Shown: positions 51,027 through 59,585, numbered from the stretch's first letter. The stretch: DNA of 64,000 bases from an uncultured Clostridia bacterium (GCA_910587195.1 CAJUKL010000001.1:65080-129079), one strand, 5' to 3'. Numbers and translations are program-made. The notes: a model not told the origin generated them from the letters alone.

Positions 51027-51998
51027 ATGACTTATAACTGCAATAGCGATATTAAAATTTTTGCCTGTAATTCTAACAAGGATTTGGCTGAAAAAATCGC
51101 AAAAGATTTGGGATTAACAGTAGGAGATTCCGAAGTACAGAAATTTAGTGACGGAGAAATTTTTGTTAAAATCAATGAAACAATTCGTGGTGCAGATGTT
51201 TATATTATACAATCTACTTGTGCGCCTGTAAATGACAATCTTATGGAATTGCTTATCATGATTGATGCTATGAAAAGAGCTTCCGCCGGCAGAATCAATG
51301 CTGTAATACCATATTATGGATACGCAAGACAAGACAGAAAAACACGTGCCAGAGATCCTATCAGCGCAAAACTCGTTGCAAATTTAATTGCTTGTGCTGG
51401 TGCAGACAGAGTGTTAACAATGGATTTACATTGTGCACAAATTCAGGGATTTTTCGATATTCCAGTAGACCATCTTTTAGGTGCGCCACTTTTAGTAAGA
51501 CACTATCATGAAAAATTCAACCATGTAGATAATATTGTTGCAGTATCTCCAGACTTGGGCAGCGTAGGCAGAACAAGAAACTTTGCAGAAAAAATGAATA
51601 TTCCTCTCGCAATTGTGGATAAAAGAAGACCAAAGGAAAATGTCAGCGAAATTATGAATATTATTGGCGACATTCAAGGAAAAAAGGTAATTTTAATTGA
51701 TGACATGATTGATACTGCAGGCACTATTACAAATGCTGCAAATGCGTTAAAAGAAAGAGGCGCAGAAGAAATTTATGCTTGCTGTACACACCCTGTTCTT
51801 TCTGGCCCAGCGATTGAAAGAATCGAAAAATCAGCGATTAAAGAATTAATTGTACTGAATACCATTGCATTACCTCCAGAAAAACGAATTTCTAAAATAA
51901 AAGAATTAACAGTAGCAGATATTTTTGCAGATGCAATTAATAGAATCCATGAGGGCATCTCTGTATCAAAATTGTTTGACATTGAAATTAAACCCTAA
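51027..51998 (+). CDS. prs: Ribose-phosphate pyrophosphokinase
   Basis: This 323-residue PRPP synthase has FSDGEIFVKINETIRGADVYI, YYGYARQDRKTRARDPI, TMDLHCAQIQGFFDIPVDHL and the PRPP-binding loop VILIDDMIDTAGTITNAA. GGGGGAT precedes the ATG at 51027; a 14-residue upstream extension is not conserved. PRPP feeds nucleotides and histidine. It ends in a UUCG-loop terminator. Confidence 0.96.
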   Translation: MTYNCNSDIKIFACNSNKDLAEKIAKDLGLTVGDSEVQKFSDGEIFVKINETIRGADVYIIQSTCAPVNDNLMELLIMIDAMKRASAGRINAVIPYYGYARQDRKTRARDPISAKLVANLIACAGADRVLTMDLHCAQIQGFFDIPVDHLLGAPLLVRHYHEKFNHVDNIVAVSPDLGSVGRTRNFAEKMNIPLAIVDKRRPKENVSEIMNIIGDIQGKKVILIDDMIDTAGTITNAANALKERGAEEIYACCTHPVLSGPAIERIEKSAIKELIVLNTIALPPEKRISKIKELTVADIFADAINRIHEGISVSKLFDIEIKP

Positions 51999-52005
51999 CA
52001 AAAAT

Positions 52006-52037
52006 AAAACAGCATAGTTCGCTATGCTGTTTTTTTA
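52006..52037 (+). terminator. prs terminator
   Basis: AGCATAG and CTATGCT (52011-52017, 52022-52028) around a TTCG tetraloop, with flanking AAAAC/GTTTT pairs and a T-run. Confidence 0.95.
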
Positions 52038-52040
52038 TTA

Positions 52041-52285
52041 AACAATACTTTCGCTTGCAAGTGTAGAAGACCGTAGGGCTTTGCCCAACCCACAAGCTTT
52101 TTGAAAAAAGCTTGACCAAAACCTTTTTCTTTTGCTAACGGAATAGATTCTAAATTTTAACTTCTGGTACTCTGTTGTCGTTCATCTACAACAATTGTTC
52201 AAGTTCGTCGCACGGCAGCGAAACGAAGTTTCGCACAAAAGTTCTTTGCTAAGCTTTCTTTCAAGAAAGCGTCAAGAAAGGAAGT
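52041..52285 (-). repeat. Dispersed modular palindromic repeat, copy E
   Basis: Minus-strand order: CTTTCTTGACGCTTTCTTG with GAAAGAAAGC, AAGAACTTTTGTGC, CGAAACTTCGTTTCGC, core GTTGTAGATGAACGACAAC, AGAGTACCAG, TTAAAATTTAGAATC, GTCAAGC hairpin, GGGCAAAGCCC, ACACTTGCAAGCG. Its first bases provide the end of leuB: the leuB stop TGA (52272-52274) is inside the module CTTTCTTGACGC. Confidence 0.8.
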
Positions 52286-53348
52286 GTAAAATTAAATTTC
52301 CCATTTCTTTTGTGCCAACTTCTTTCATTCCTTCACTCATAATGTCTGGTGTTCTGTAACCAGCTTCTAAAACAGAAGTTACTGCTTTTTCTATAGCATC
52401 TGCTTCCTTGTCTAATTTAAAAGAATATTTTAACATCATAGCAGTGGAAAGGATTGCTGCAACCGGATTTGCAATATCTTGTCCTGCAATATCTGGTGCA
52501 GAACCATGAATTGGTTCATACATTCCTGCGCCTGTTTGTCCTAAACTAGCAGATGGTAATAAACCAATCGAACCAGTAATCATGCTTGCTTCATCAGAAA
52601 GAATATCTCCAAAAATATTAGAAGTTACAATAACATCAAATTGTTTTGGATTTCTAATTAATTGCATTGCTGCATTATCTACATACATATGGGTTAATTC
52701 CACTTCTGGATATTCTTTTGCTACTTCTATAACTGTTTTTCTCCAAAAACGGGAACTTTCCAAAACATTTGCTTTGTCTACACTGGTTACTTTTTTATTT
52801 CTTTGCATTGCTACCTCAAAAGCAGTTTTTGCAATTCTTTTTACTTCCATTTCACTATATGCTTCTATATCAAATGCTTCTTGTCCATATTTTCCTTCTC
52901 TATAACCTTTTTCTCCAAAATAAATGCCGCCTGTCAATTCTCTTACAATTAAAATATCAAGGCTATCTCCTGTAATTTCTGGTTTTAAAGGGCAAGCATC
53001 AGCCAATGCTTTATGAATAATGGCAGGACGTAAGTTAGCATATAATCCTAATTTTTCTCTTAAGCCAAGTAATGCTCTTTCTGGTCTTTGGTCACCTGCT
53101 ACATTATCCCATTTTGGGCCGCCTACTGCTCCCAATAAAACAGAATCTGCTTTTTTACATTCCTCTAAAGTTTCTTCTGGAAGGCATTTCCCTGTTGCAT
53201 CTATGGCACAGCCACCCGCTAATACCTTATTAAAATGAAATGCGTGATGGAATAATTCTCCAACTTTATTTAATACTGCTATTGCTTGTTCTGTTACCTC
53301 TGGCCCAATGCCATCACCAGCAACAACAGCAATATGAAATTCTGACAT
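52272..53348 (-). CDS. leuB: 3-isopropylmalate dehydrogenase
   Basis: This 358-residue NAD-dependent enzyme converts 3-isopropylmalate to 2-oxoisocaproate. It has VAGDGIGPEVTEQAIAVL, LLGAVGGPKWDN, LTGGIYFGEKGYREG and PIHGSAPDIAGQDIANPVAA, plus THMYVDNAAMQLIRNP. The last residues FLS and stop are encoded inside dispersed repeat E. GGAGAG precedes the ATG. Last gene of the leu operon (leuA-leuC-leuD-lipoprotein-leuB). Confidence 0.95.
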   Translation of the reverse strand: MSEFHIAVVAGDGIGPEVTEQAIAVLNKVGELFHHAFHFNKVLAGGCAIDATGKCLPEETLEECKKADSVLLGAVGGPKWDNVAGDQRPERALLGLREKLGLYANLRPAIIHKALADACPLKPEITGDSLDILIVRELTGGIYFGEKGYREGKYGQEAFDIEAYSEMEVKRIAKTAFEVAMQRNKKVTSVDKANVLESSRFWRKTVIEVAKEYPEVELTHMYVDNAAMQLIRNPKQFDVIVTSNIFGDILSDEASMITGSIGLLPSASLGQTGAGMYEPIHGSAPDIAGQDIANPVAAILSTAMMLKYSFKLDKEADAIEKAVTSVLEAGYRTPDIMSEGMKEVGTKEMGNLILHFLS

Positions 53349-53370
53349 AAGTTCTCTCCTCGTTTCTTTT

Positions 53371-53790
53371 TTAATATCCCCAAGTTTCTAATGTCCATGC
53401 TCCGCCGTTGGAACGTACTAATATCCATTTAAAATTGTTATACGTTCTATTTGCATCTAAACCACTATGTTTATTTTCTGCACCAACATCAAAACTAGAA
53501 AGTAAAAGAATTGCTTCTTCTGCTTCATATTGCTCTGCCAATGTTTCGCTTTTTTCAGAAGACATTGTTTCATCATAATAAAGTTCTGTCAATGTACAGT
53601 CCTGAAAATCTTTTGTAGTTCTGAAATAGCTTGTTACAGTATTCATTGCACTTTCTATATCTTCCGTAGTATAAATGGTAGAATCGCCTATTGTTTTTGT
53701 GACTTTACTAACATCTCCACCATTATCTTCCATACTACTATGATTACAACTACAAAATATACAAAAAATTATTGCTATGCACAATGACAA
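53371..53790 (-). CDS. Small lipoprotein within the leu operon
   Basis: This 139-residue protein resembles DUF4829-type lipoproteins (inference from ESAMNTVTSYFRTTKDFQDC and LTELYYDE, not a verified match). The hydrophobic N terminus ends in a lipobox-like IFCSC with Cys15. The C terminus has NNFKWILVRSNGGAWTLETWG, typical of secreted beta domains. A TTG start is used since no ATG is in frame; the nearest GAGGG is about 16 bases upstream, so the start is uncertain. It sits between leuD and leuB on the same strand; a role in leucine synthesis is not expected. Confidence 0.6.
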   Translation of the reverse strand: MSLCIAIIFCIFCSCNHSSMEDNGGDVSKVTKTIGDSTIYTTEDIESAMNTVTSYFRTTKDFQDCTLTELYYDETMSSEKSETLAEQYEAEEAILLLSSFDVGAENKHSGLDANRTYNNFKWILVRSNGGAWTLETWGY

Positions 53791-53819
53791 AATGCAATAT
53801 CGCTTACCCTCTTTCCATA

Positions 53820-54314
53820 TTAATTCGATAATCTTTTTTTTGTTTGCTGCACAAGTCCATCTGCTTCCATAATTTTTTTAATAAATTCTGGAAAAGCTTG
53901 TGCTTGATAGGTTTTATTTTTTGTAATATTGGTAATCACTCCTGTATCAAAATCAATAGATACTTCGTTTCCATCTTCAATATCATTTGCTGCTTCCTCA
54001 CATTCTAAAATTGGCATACCAATATTAATAGCATTTCTATAAAAAATCCTTGCAAATGTGCTGGCAATGACACAGGAAACTCCTGCACATTTTATTGCAA
54101 GTGGTGCATGTTCTCTGGAAGAACCACAACCAAAATTTTTTGTTGCTACAATAATATCTCCCTTAGACATTTTGTTGACAAAATCAGGGTCAATATCTAT
54201 CATACAATATTTTGCTAATTCTTCTCCGCTGGAAACATTCAAATAACGTGCTGGTATAATTACATCTGTATCAACATTGTCGCCATATTTAAAAACTTTT
54301 CCTTTTGCTTCCAC
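53820..54314 (-). CDS. leuD: 3-isopropylmalate dehydratase small subunit
   Basis: This 164-residue swivelling-domain subunit has KVFKYGDNVDTDVIIPARYL, ATKNFGCGSSREHAPLAIK (substrate-recognition Ser-Arg) and ASTFARIFYRNAINIGMPIL. The short length and this motif order fit the two-subunit LeuCD of the homoaconitase-like group. GTG start with GGAGGG upstream. It begins 3 bp after leuC. Confidence 0.95.
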   Translation of the reverse strand: MEAKGKVFKYGDNVDTDVIIPARYLNVSSGEELAKYCMIDIDPDFVNKMSKGDIIVATKNFGCGSSREHAPLAIKCAGVSCVIASTFARIFYRNAINIGMPILECEEAANDIEDGNEVSIDFDTGVITNITKNKTYQAQAFPEFIKKIMEADGLVQQTKKRLSN

Positions 54315-54317
54315 AAT

Positions 54318-55583
54318 TTAACCCTCCAATTTTTCTGGATTTGCAATTTTTCCTGCGATTGCAGATGCTGCTGCAACAGCCGGACTTGCCAAATATACTT
54401 CACTTTCAACATGTCCCATACGTCCTACAAAGTTTCTGTTTGTGGTAGAAATACATCTTTCTCCTGCTGCCATAATGCCCATATGTCCGCCAAGGCATGG
54501 GCCACAAGTTGGAGTGGAAAAAATGGCACCTGCATTAATAAAATCTTCTACATAACCTGCTTTTACACAATCTAAATAAATTTTTTGTGTGGCAGGAATA
54601 ATAATTGTCCGAACTCCTTTTGCAACTTTTTTTCCTCTTAAAATATCTGCTGCTATTTTCATATCTGAAAATCTGCCATTGGTACAAGAACCAATCACTA
54701 CTTGGTCAATTTTTACTTCTTCTATTTCATCTATTGTTTTTGTATTTTCTGGCAAATGAGGAAATGCTACTGTAGGGCGGAGTGTACTTAAATCAATGGT
54801 ATATTCTGCTTCATATTCTGCATCGGCATCTGCTTCATAAACAGTATATGGTTTGATAGAATGTTCTTTTGTGTAGGCAATCGTCAATTCATCTACTGGA
54901 AAAATACCATTTTTGGCACCTGCTTCAATCGCCATATTAGCAATAGTAAATCTGTCATCCATAGAAAGTTCTTTGATACCTTCCCCTGCAAATTCCATAG
55001 ATTGATATAAAGCACCATCTACTCCAATCATGCCGATAATGTGCAAAATAACATCTTTTCCGCTAACATATTTGGAAGGTTTGCCTACTAAATTAAATTT
55101 AATGGCAGAAGGCACTTTAAACCAACATTCTCCTGTTGCCATACCAATTGCCATATCTGTGCTGCCAATTCCTGTAGAAAAAGCCCCTAACGCACCATAG
55201 GTACAAGTATGACTATCTGCACCAATAATAACATCACCAGGTACAACAATACCTTTTTCTGGCAATAAAGCGTGTTCAATGCCAACTTCTCCCACATCAA
55301 AAAAGTTTTTAATCTTAGTATCATAAGCGAACTGACGACAACTTTTGCATTGTTCCGCTGCTTTAATATCTTTATTTGGTGTAAAATGGTCTAATACTAC
55401 AACAACTTTTTCTTTATCAAAGACTTCTTTTGCTCCTGTTTTTTGAAACTCTGGAATTGCAACGGCTGTTGTAATATCATTTCCCATTACAATATCTAAT
55501 TTTGCTTGTATCAACTGTCCTGCTGTTACACATTCCATACCAGCATGTGCTGCTAATATTTTCTGTGTCATTGTCATTCCCAT
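54318..55583 (-). CDS. leuC: 3-isopropylmalate dehydratase large subunit
   Basis: This 421-residue [4Fe-4S] subunit has HTCTYGALGAFSTGIGSTDMA, VIGSCTNGRFSDMKIAADIL and PTCGPCLGGHMGIMAAGE; three Cys of these motifs hold the cluster. ATG at 55583 follows AAGGAGG by 8 bases; an extension of 14 residues is rejected. With LeuD it isomerises isopropylmalate. Confidence 0.95.
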   Translation of the reverse strand: MGMTMTQKILAAHAGMECVTAGQLIQAKLDIVMGNDITTAVAIPEFQKTGAKEVFDKEKVVVVLDHFTPNKDIKAAEQCKSCRQFAYDTKIKNFFDVGEVGIEHALLPEKGIVVPGDVIIGADSHTCTYGALGAFSTGIGSTDMAIGMATGECWFKVPSAIKFNLVGKPSKYVSGKDVILHIIGMIGVDGALYQSMEFAGEGIKELSMDDRFTIANMAIEAGAKNGIFPVDELTIAYTKEHSIKPYTVYEADADAEYEAEYTIDLSTLRPTVAFPHLPENTKTIDEIEEVKIDQVVIGSCTNGRFSDMKIAADILRGKKVAKGVRTIIIPATQKIYLDCVKAGYVEDFINAGAIFSTPTCGPCLGGHMGIMAAGERCISTTNRNFVGRMGHVESEVYLASPAVAAASAIAGKIANPEKLEG

Positions 55584-55611
55584 TCTTTTTCCTCCTTCTT
55601 TGAAAACCTTG

Positions 55612-55742
55612 CAACTTCGTTTCAAACTTTCCTTCCTTTCTGTTTAGAAAGGAAGGAAGTGAAAGAACTTTTATTAAAAACTAGGGTTCCTTAAAAGCAT
55701 TGGTTTTATAAGGAAAAACGCCAGTTTTTTCAATAAAATTTT
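55612..55742 (-). repeat. Dispersed repeat fragment, copy F, inside the leu operon
   Basis: The hairpin CCTTCCTTTCT/AGAAAGGAAGG (about 55625-55653), GAAAGAACTTTT and CAAACTTCG-like sequence match the first modules of the family. The remainder (55660-55742) is a GGCGTTTTTCCTTAT/ATAAGGAA.. inverted repeat not clearly shared. It lies in the 159-base leuA-leuC gap, so the leu transcript must pass through it; it may act as an intra-operon attenuator or processing site. Confidence 0.55.
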
Positions 55743-57419
55743 TTATTTTTCTTTTGCTGCAATTAACATTTTATTTACTGTGCTAACAACAGCACGCAAG
55801 GAAGATTTTCCAACGCTGCTGGAAGTACCTGCACCATAATATTTTTTGCCATCCTGTCCTCTTGCCTCAATATAAGAAATGGCTCTTGCTTTTGTACCAT
55901 ATTCCATAGAATGTCCACGATAATCCAATATATCTACTGGCATACTAATAATTTCTTCTATAGCATGGCAAAAAGCAGATACAACACCGTTTCCTTCTCC
56001 TTCCACATAGCATTTTTTGCCTTCAAACTCAATTTCAGCCGCAATAGAAACTAAATCCCAATCTTGGTCAACAGTCTGTGTTTTATAATAATTTAATTGT
56101 AATGGTGTTCTAATGTCCACATATTCTTTTTGGAATACTTCATAAATTTGTTCTGGTGTCAATTCAGATTGCATTTCATCAGAAACAGAAGTGATGACAT
56201 CACCTGCATTTCTTTGAAATGCCTTTGGAATAAACAAACCATAATTTTGTTCCAAAATAAAGGTTACGCCGCCTTTTCCAGATTGGCTATTGATTCTAAT
56301 AATTGGGTCATAGGTTCTACCAACATCTTTAGGGTCAAGTGGCAAATAAGGTACTTCCCAATGTTCTGGATGGCTTTGCATTGCTGCCATACCTTTTCGA
56401 ATGGCATCTTGATGAGAGCCAGAAAAAGCAGTAAATACCAATTCACCTGCATAAGGATGACGAGGATGTACATTCATTTGTGTAGAATCTTCATAAACAT
56501 TGATAATGTCATTCATATGAGAAAAATCTAACTCTGGGTCAACACCCTGTGTAAACATATTCATACCGATGGTTAAAATATCTGCATTTCCTGTTCTTTC
56601 CCCATTTCCAAACAAAGTACCCTCTACTCTGTCTGCACCTGCCAATAATCCCAGTTCTGATGCGGCAACAGCGCAGCCTCTGTCATTATGTGCATGAAGG
56701 CTTACAATGACATTTTCTCTATTTTTTAAATTACGGCACATGTATTCTATTTGGTCTGCATAAACATTTGGGGATGTCATTTCCACCGTAGAAGGTAAGT
56801 TCATAATTACTTTATTATCAGGTGTTGGCTGCCATACATCAATGACAGCATTACAAATTTCAGCAGCAAAATCCATTTCTGTTCCTGTAAAACTTTCTGG
56901 AGAATACTCAAAAGTAAAATTTGTTTCTGTATATTGTGCAGCAATATCCTTCATCATTTTTGCGCCAAATACAGCTAAATCAATGGTTTCCTTTTGGGAG
57001 TTACCAAAAACAACCTCTCTTTGCAGAGTAGAAGTAGAATTGTATAAATGAACAATAGCATTTTTTGCACCTGTTAAAGCAGAAAATGTTTTTTCAATGA
57101 TTTTTGCTCTGGATTGTGTCAAAACTTGTATGGTAACATCATCTGGAATTAAATTTTGGTCAATCAAAGCTCTCGTAAATTCATACTCTGTTTCCGAAGC
57201 AGCAGGAAAACCAATTTCTATTGTTTTAAAGCCCATGTCTACCAAAAATTGAAAAAACTGTAATTTTTGACTTAAACCCATAGGGGTAACTAATGCCTGA
57301 TTACCATCACGCAAATCTACACTACACCAGATAGGTGCTTTTGTAATTTTTTTGTTTGGCCATGTTCTGTCTTTTAAATTGACAGTTGGATATACTTGGT
57401 ATCTGTTGTAATTTTTCAT
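55743..57419 (-). CDS. leuA: 2-isopropylmalate synthase (long form)
   Basis: This 558-residue enzyme condenses acetyl-CoA with 2-ketoisovalerate. TIM barrel with WCSVDLRDGNQALVTPM, the metal-site HAHNDRGCAVAASELGLLAGA and GTLFGNGERTGNADILT; C-terminal LeuA regulatory domain for leucine feedback (about 430-558; EGEGNGVVSAFCHAI). The 558-residue length is the form 2 class. AAGGAGAG precedes the ATG. A leucine T-box controls the operon. Confidence 0.95.
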   Translation of the reverse strand: MKNYNRYQVYPTVNLKDRTWPNKKITKAPIWCSVDLRDGNQALVTPMGLSQKLQFFQFLVDMGFKTIEIGFPAASETEYEFTRALIDQNLIPDDVTIQVLTQSRAKIIEKTFSALTGAKNAIVHLYNSTSTLQREVVFGNSQKETIDLAVFGAKMMKDIAAQYTETNFTFEYSPESFTGTEMDFAAEICNAVIDVWQPTPDNKVIMNLPSTVEMTSPNVYADQIEYMCRNLKNRENVIVSLHAHNDRGCAVAASELGLLAGADRVEGTLFGNGERTGNADILTIGMNMFTQGVDPELDFSHMNDIINVYEDSTQMNVHPRHPYAGELVFTAFSGSHQDAIRKGMAAMQSHPEHWEVPYLPLDPKDVGRTYDPIIRINSQSGKGGVTFILEQNYGLFIPKAFQRNAGDVITSVSDEMQSELTPEQIYEVFQKEYVDIRTPLQLNYYKTQTVDQDWDLVSIAAEIEFEGKKCYVEGEGNGVVSAFCHAIEEIISMPVDILDYRGHSMEYGTKARAISYIEARGQDGKKYYGAGTSSSVGKSSLRAVVSTVNKMLIAAKEK

Positions 57420-57467
57420 AATTTTAAACTCTCCTTATCATTAATTATACTACTTAATTATACTACT

Positions 57468-57760
57468 AAAAAAGCCTTTCATCTTCTCTACAAAGAAGAT
57501 GAAAGGCATATTCCTTCCACGGTACCACTTCTAATTTATCCCATACAAAATAGGATACTCTCATCCAGATACTGGCAAAAGCCTAATATCCTGTTCCTGT
57601 AACGGTGAACCTCCGTTATCGCCTACCGAATCTTTCAGCGAACCACTCCAAGACCAGTTCAGCTTTCTCCATCTTGTTATCTCACACCAGCCGATAACTC
57701 TCTGTATCGCTTCAAAAACCTACTACTTCTTATCCTTGTGTTTTTATATTTATTTTGTTG
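57468..57760 (-). promoter_or_regulatory. T-box leader of the leu operon
   Basis: On the minus strand: ACAGAGAG, the distal arm TTATC-GGCTGGTGTGA-GATAA, GAA followed by specifier CTG (57655-57657, Leu), the T-box bulge GTGGTACCGTGG (about 57517-57528), then the terminator stem GCCTTTCATCTTC (57495-57507) with its complement (57474-57486) and T-run. Uncharged tRNA-Leu should induce leuA-CD-B. This accounts for the 433-base gap upstream of leuA. Confidence 0.92.
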
Positions 57761-57766
57761 AACATA

Positions 57767-57795
57767 AATCTAACATAAAACAAAAGAGATGTCAA
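57767..57795 (-). promoter_or_regulatory. leu operon promoter
   Basis: On the minus strand TTGACA (57790-57795), 17 bases, TAGATT (57767-57772). It directly precedes the T-box. Confidence 0.75.
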
Positions 57796-57853
57796 TGCCT
57801 TTTTTCTTTTTCCCTAAAATTGACTAGAAAATAAAAAGGATAGGAGATTGATT

Positions 57854-58918
57854 TTATTGACAATGCATAGAAATAATTTGACAATATGGGCAAATTTCTA
57901 TATAAAGTGTTCCCTGAAAAAAAGAAATTAGGGTATTCCATTGCATTTGTGCTAAATATTTCATTGTTCTTCCACAATGTGGACAAGTGGTATAATACCA
58001 ATTTTCACCCCAATTTGCAAAACCTCCCAGAGTATTTATCAATTTTCCATTTGCAGCATAAAAAATAGGGACATTTTTTTTACTTAGCACAAATTTATGC
58101 ATTTGTAATTGCTGTAATACTTCACTATCTGTTGTATTTTCCAGCATAGCAAAACCATCTTCAAACAAAACTGTGCTTTTTCCATCTAACGTAAATTGAG
58201 AAAACATTATTTCATAACAGACACATTCCGGACAGCAAGTTGCTGTGATTATGCCATGGATATCCAAAAAAGAAAGGTTTTCCTGTCTGCCATCTATGGT
58301 AAGAATATCCACCAACTGACAACCACAATAAGCACATAAATCTTTTTTTACATTTGCAATAATACTATTGTTTGCTGTATTATCTTCTACAATAGGATAG
58401 CAAACAGGATAAATAAGTTCTTGCTTTTTGCCTGTATCATCAAATGTCCACCCTCCATATGGAGCATATTCTAAAGGTGGTAAATAAAAGTTATTTTGCT
58501 GCAATTTATAAAAAATTTCTACTGCTTTTTTATCTCCTACCATTGCAATACAATATAAAAGCTGTTCTTTTTCGTCTATATTCTCTGTTTTCATAAAAGA
58601 TAATACTAAACTTTCACAAATAGCGGAAGATGCTTTATAATATAATTCTGGTGGCAAATAAACCGCATTTGCTAGTGCAGATTCCTGTAACTCTGGCGGA
58701 CACATTCCCCGAAAAGAAATAAAATTCCAAAAATCTTTATTTGCCTGCTTTTTTTGAGAGGCAATTTCTGCAATATGTTCGGAAAGATATTTTATTTTTG
58801 CCTTGACTTGTGCTTGTGTTAAAGCAGAAGTATGCTGCTTTTTTTGGATTGCCTGACAATCTGAACAAATTCCCGGAAAACATAAATCTTTTCCACATTG
58901 CAAACAATGATAATGCAT
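57854..58918 (-). CDS. Zinc-ribbon protein with DUF1963-like C terminus
   Basis: This 354-residue cytosolic protein has five Cys clusters: CLQCGKDLCFPGICSDC (residues 5-21), CAYCGC (about 220), CCPECVC, CPHCG (about 315) and CPYC (about 345). Residues 50-215 are helical with GMCPPELQESALANAVYLPPEL. The C-terminal block LGGFANWGENWYYTTCPHCG then MKYLAQMQWN resembles the DUF1963/YwqG pattern (LGG-x-P-x-W ... CPxC ... LAQ ... CxxC). ATG at 58918 follows GGGGGGC. Function unknown; metal-bound recognition of a ligand is likely. Confidence 0.65.
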   Translation of the reverse strand: MHYHCLQCGKDLCFPGICSDCQAIQKKQHTSALTQAQVKAKIKYLSEHIAEIASQKKQANKDFWNFISFRGMCPPELQESALANAVYLPPELYYKASSAICESLVLSFMKTENIDEKEQLLYCIAMVGDKKAVEIFYKLQQNNFYLPPLEYAPYGGWTFDDTGKKQELIYPVCYPIVEDNTANNSIIANVKKDLCAYCGCQLVDILTIDGRQENLSFLDIHGIITATCCPECVCYEIMFSQFTLDGKSTVLFEDGFAMLENTTDSEVLQQLQMHKFVLSKKNVPIFYAANGKLINTLGGFANWGENWYYTTCPHCGRTMKYLAQMQWNTLISFFQGTLYIEICPYCQIISMHCQ

Positions 58919-58939
58919 TTTTGTTGCCCCCCTTAGTTT

Positions 58940-59049
58940 ATCACGCTTTCTTGAAAGAAAGCTTAGCAAAGAACTTTGATGACTGTGCTTTAAATTTGAA
59001 TGGTTGTTGTAGTTGAACAAAAACAGTGCACCAACTACTAAAATTTTGA
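58940..59049 (+). repeat. Dispersed modular repeat, copy G1 left part
   Basis: CTTTCTTGAAAGAAAGC, CAAAGAACTTTG, GTTGTAGTTGAACAAAAACAG, TGCACCA and CTAAAATTTTG match the family in order, then the match stops abruptly at the left end of the inserted element. It resumes at 59360. Confidence 0.75.
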
Positions 59050-59109
59050 AATAGTGCGACCGCAATCCCATTAGCTTTAGATAATGGGTTAAGGTCGCAA
59101 AATGAGAGA

Positions 59110-59138
59110 TTGTTACAATGTATATTTTCTGCTATAAT
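59110..59138 (+). promoter_or_regulatory. Promoter inside the element
   Basis: TTGTTA (59110-59115), 17 bases, TATAAT (59133-59138); start near 59145. Confidence 0.7.
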
Positions 59139-59144
59139 ACTATT

Positions 59145-59359
59145 TATACACGAACATTGATAACTGTATATAAGTGGTTGTGCTGAGAAATATTATGCGA
59201 AAACCAAGCTTTCCTTCAGCACGTAAAATATACAAGGTACGAATGTACAGTATAAACCGTTATAGGGATGGTGCAGCCCGAATTTACGCCTGTGGAGATA
59301 GTAGGTTACGAGGTCTAGGAAGCAGGAAGCCCATTGGCTTTAGACAATGGGTAGTTCAC
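59145..59359 (+). ncRNA. Omega RNA (HEARO/reRNA) without its nuclease gene
   Basis: The 3' part reads TCTAGGAAGCAGGAAGCCC then hairpin and GGGTAGTTCAC, the hallmark scaffold end of TnpB guide RNAs (HEARO, OLE-family naming). Upstream GTGGAGATAGTAGGTTACGA and GGGATGGTGCAGCCC are also scaffold-like. The guide would start at 59360 (TTTGTACCGTATGC...), which is repeat sequence. A frame of 84 codons at 59174-59428 overlaps it but is not a real gene. A TnpB supplied elsewhere in the genome would be required. Confidence 0.75.
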
Positions 59360-59585
59360 TTTGTACCGTATGCAAAAAATAAAATTTTTTCCCACTTTTT
59401 TGAAAGAAAGCTTAACAGAGAACTTTGACGACTGTGCTTTAAACTTGAATAGCTATTGTAGTTGAATAAAAACAATGCACCACATATTAAAACTTTCGTT
59501 CTGTTCCATTCACAAAAGATAAAGTTTTTACTCAAGCTTTTTCAAAAAACTTGTAGGAGTTTGAAGGCAACACCCTCAAGGTTTT
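59360..59585 (+). repeat. Dispersed modular repeat, G1 right part and copy G2
   Basis: 59360-59390 (GTACCGTATGCAAAAAATAAA) completes G1. Then a second unit: TTTTGAAAGAAAGCTT, AGAGAACTTTG, core ATTGTAGTTGAATAAAAACA, TGCACCA, ATTAAAACTTTCGTTCTG, AAAAGATAAAGTTTTTACTC, CAAGCTTTTTCAAAAAACTTG hairpin and AGGCAACACCCTCAAGG. With G1 and the inserted element it accounts for the 689-base gap. Confidence 0.75.

Larger units (their letters stand above)
59050..59359 (+). mobile_element. TnpB-less IS200/IS605-type element (omega-RNA PATE)
   Basis: About 310 bp inserted in repeat G1, with no transposase. The left end has a nested hairpin: GCGACC/GGTCGC (59056-59061, 59093-59098) around CCCATTA/TAATGGG. The right end has the hairpin CCCATT/AATGGG (59330-59351) followed by GTAGTTCAC, the typical end of IS605 OrfB/TnpB elements. 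The two terminal hairpins (22 nt at 59067-59088 and 59330-59351) differ at only two positions, including the loop GCTTTAGA. Boundaries are set by comparison with the uninterrupted copy G2 and are accurate to a few bases. Confidence 0.75.

Noticed and set aside
59174..59428. 84-codon open frame across the omega-RNA element
   Set aside because: It runs through terminal hairpins and the omega-RNA scaffold into the flanking repeat, has no good ribosome site and its length comes from RNA structure conservation, not protein coding.
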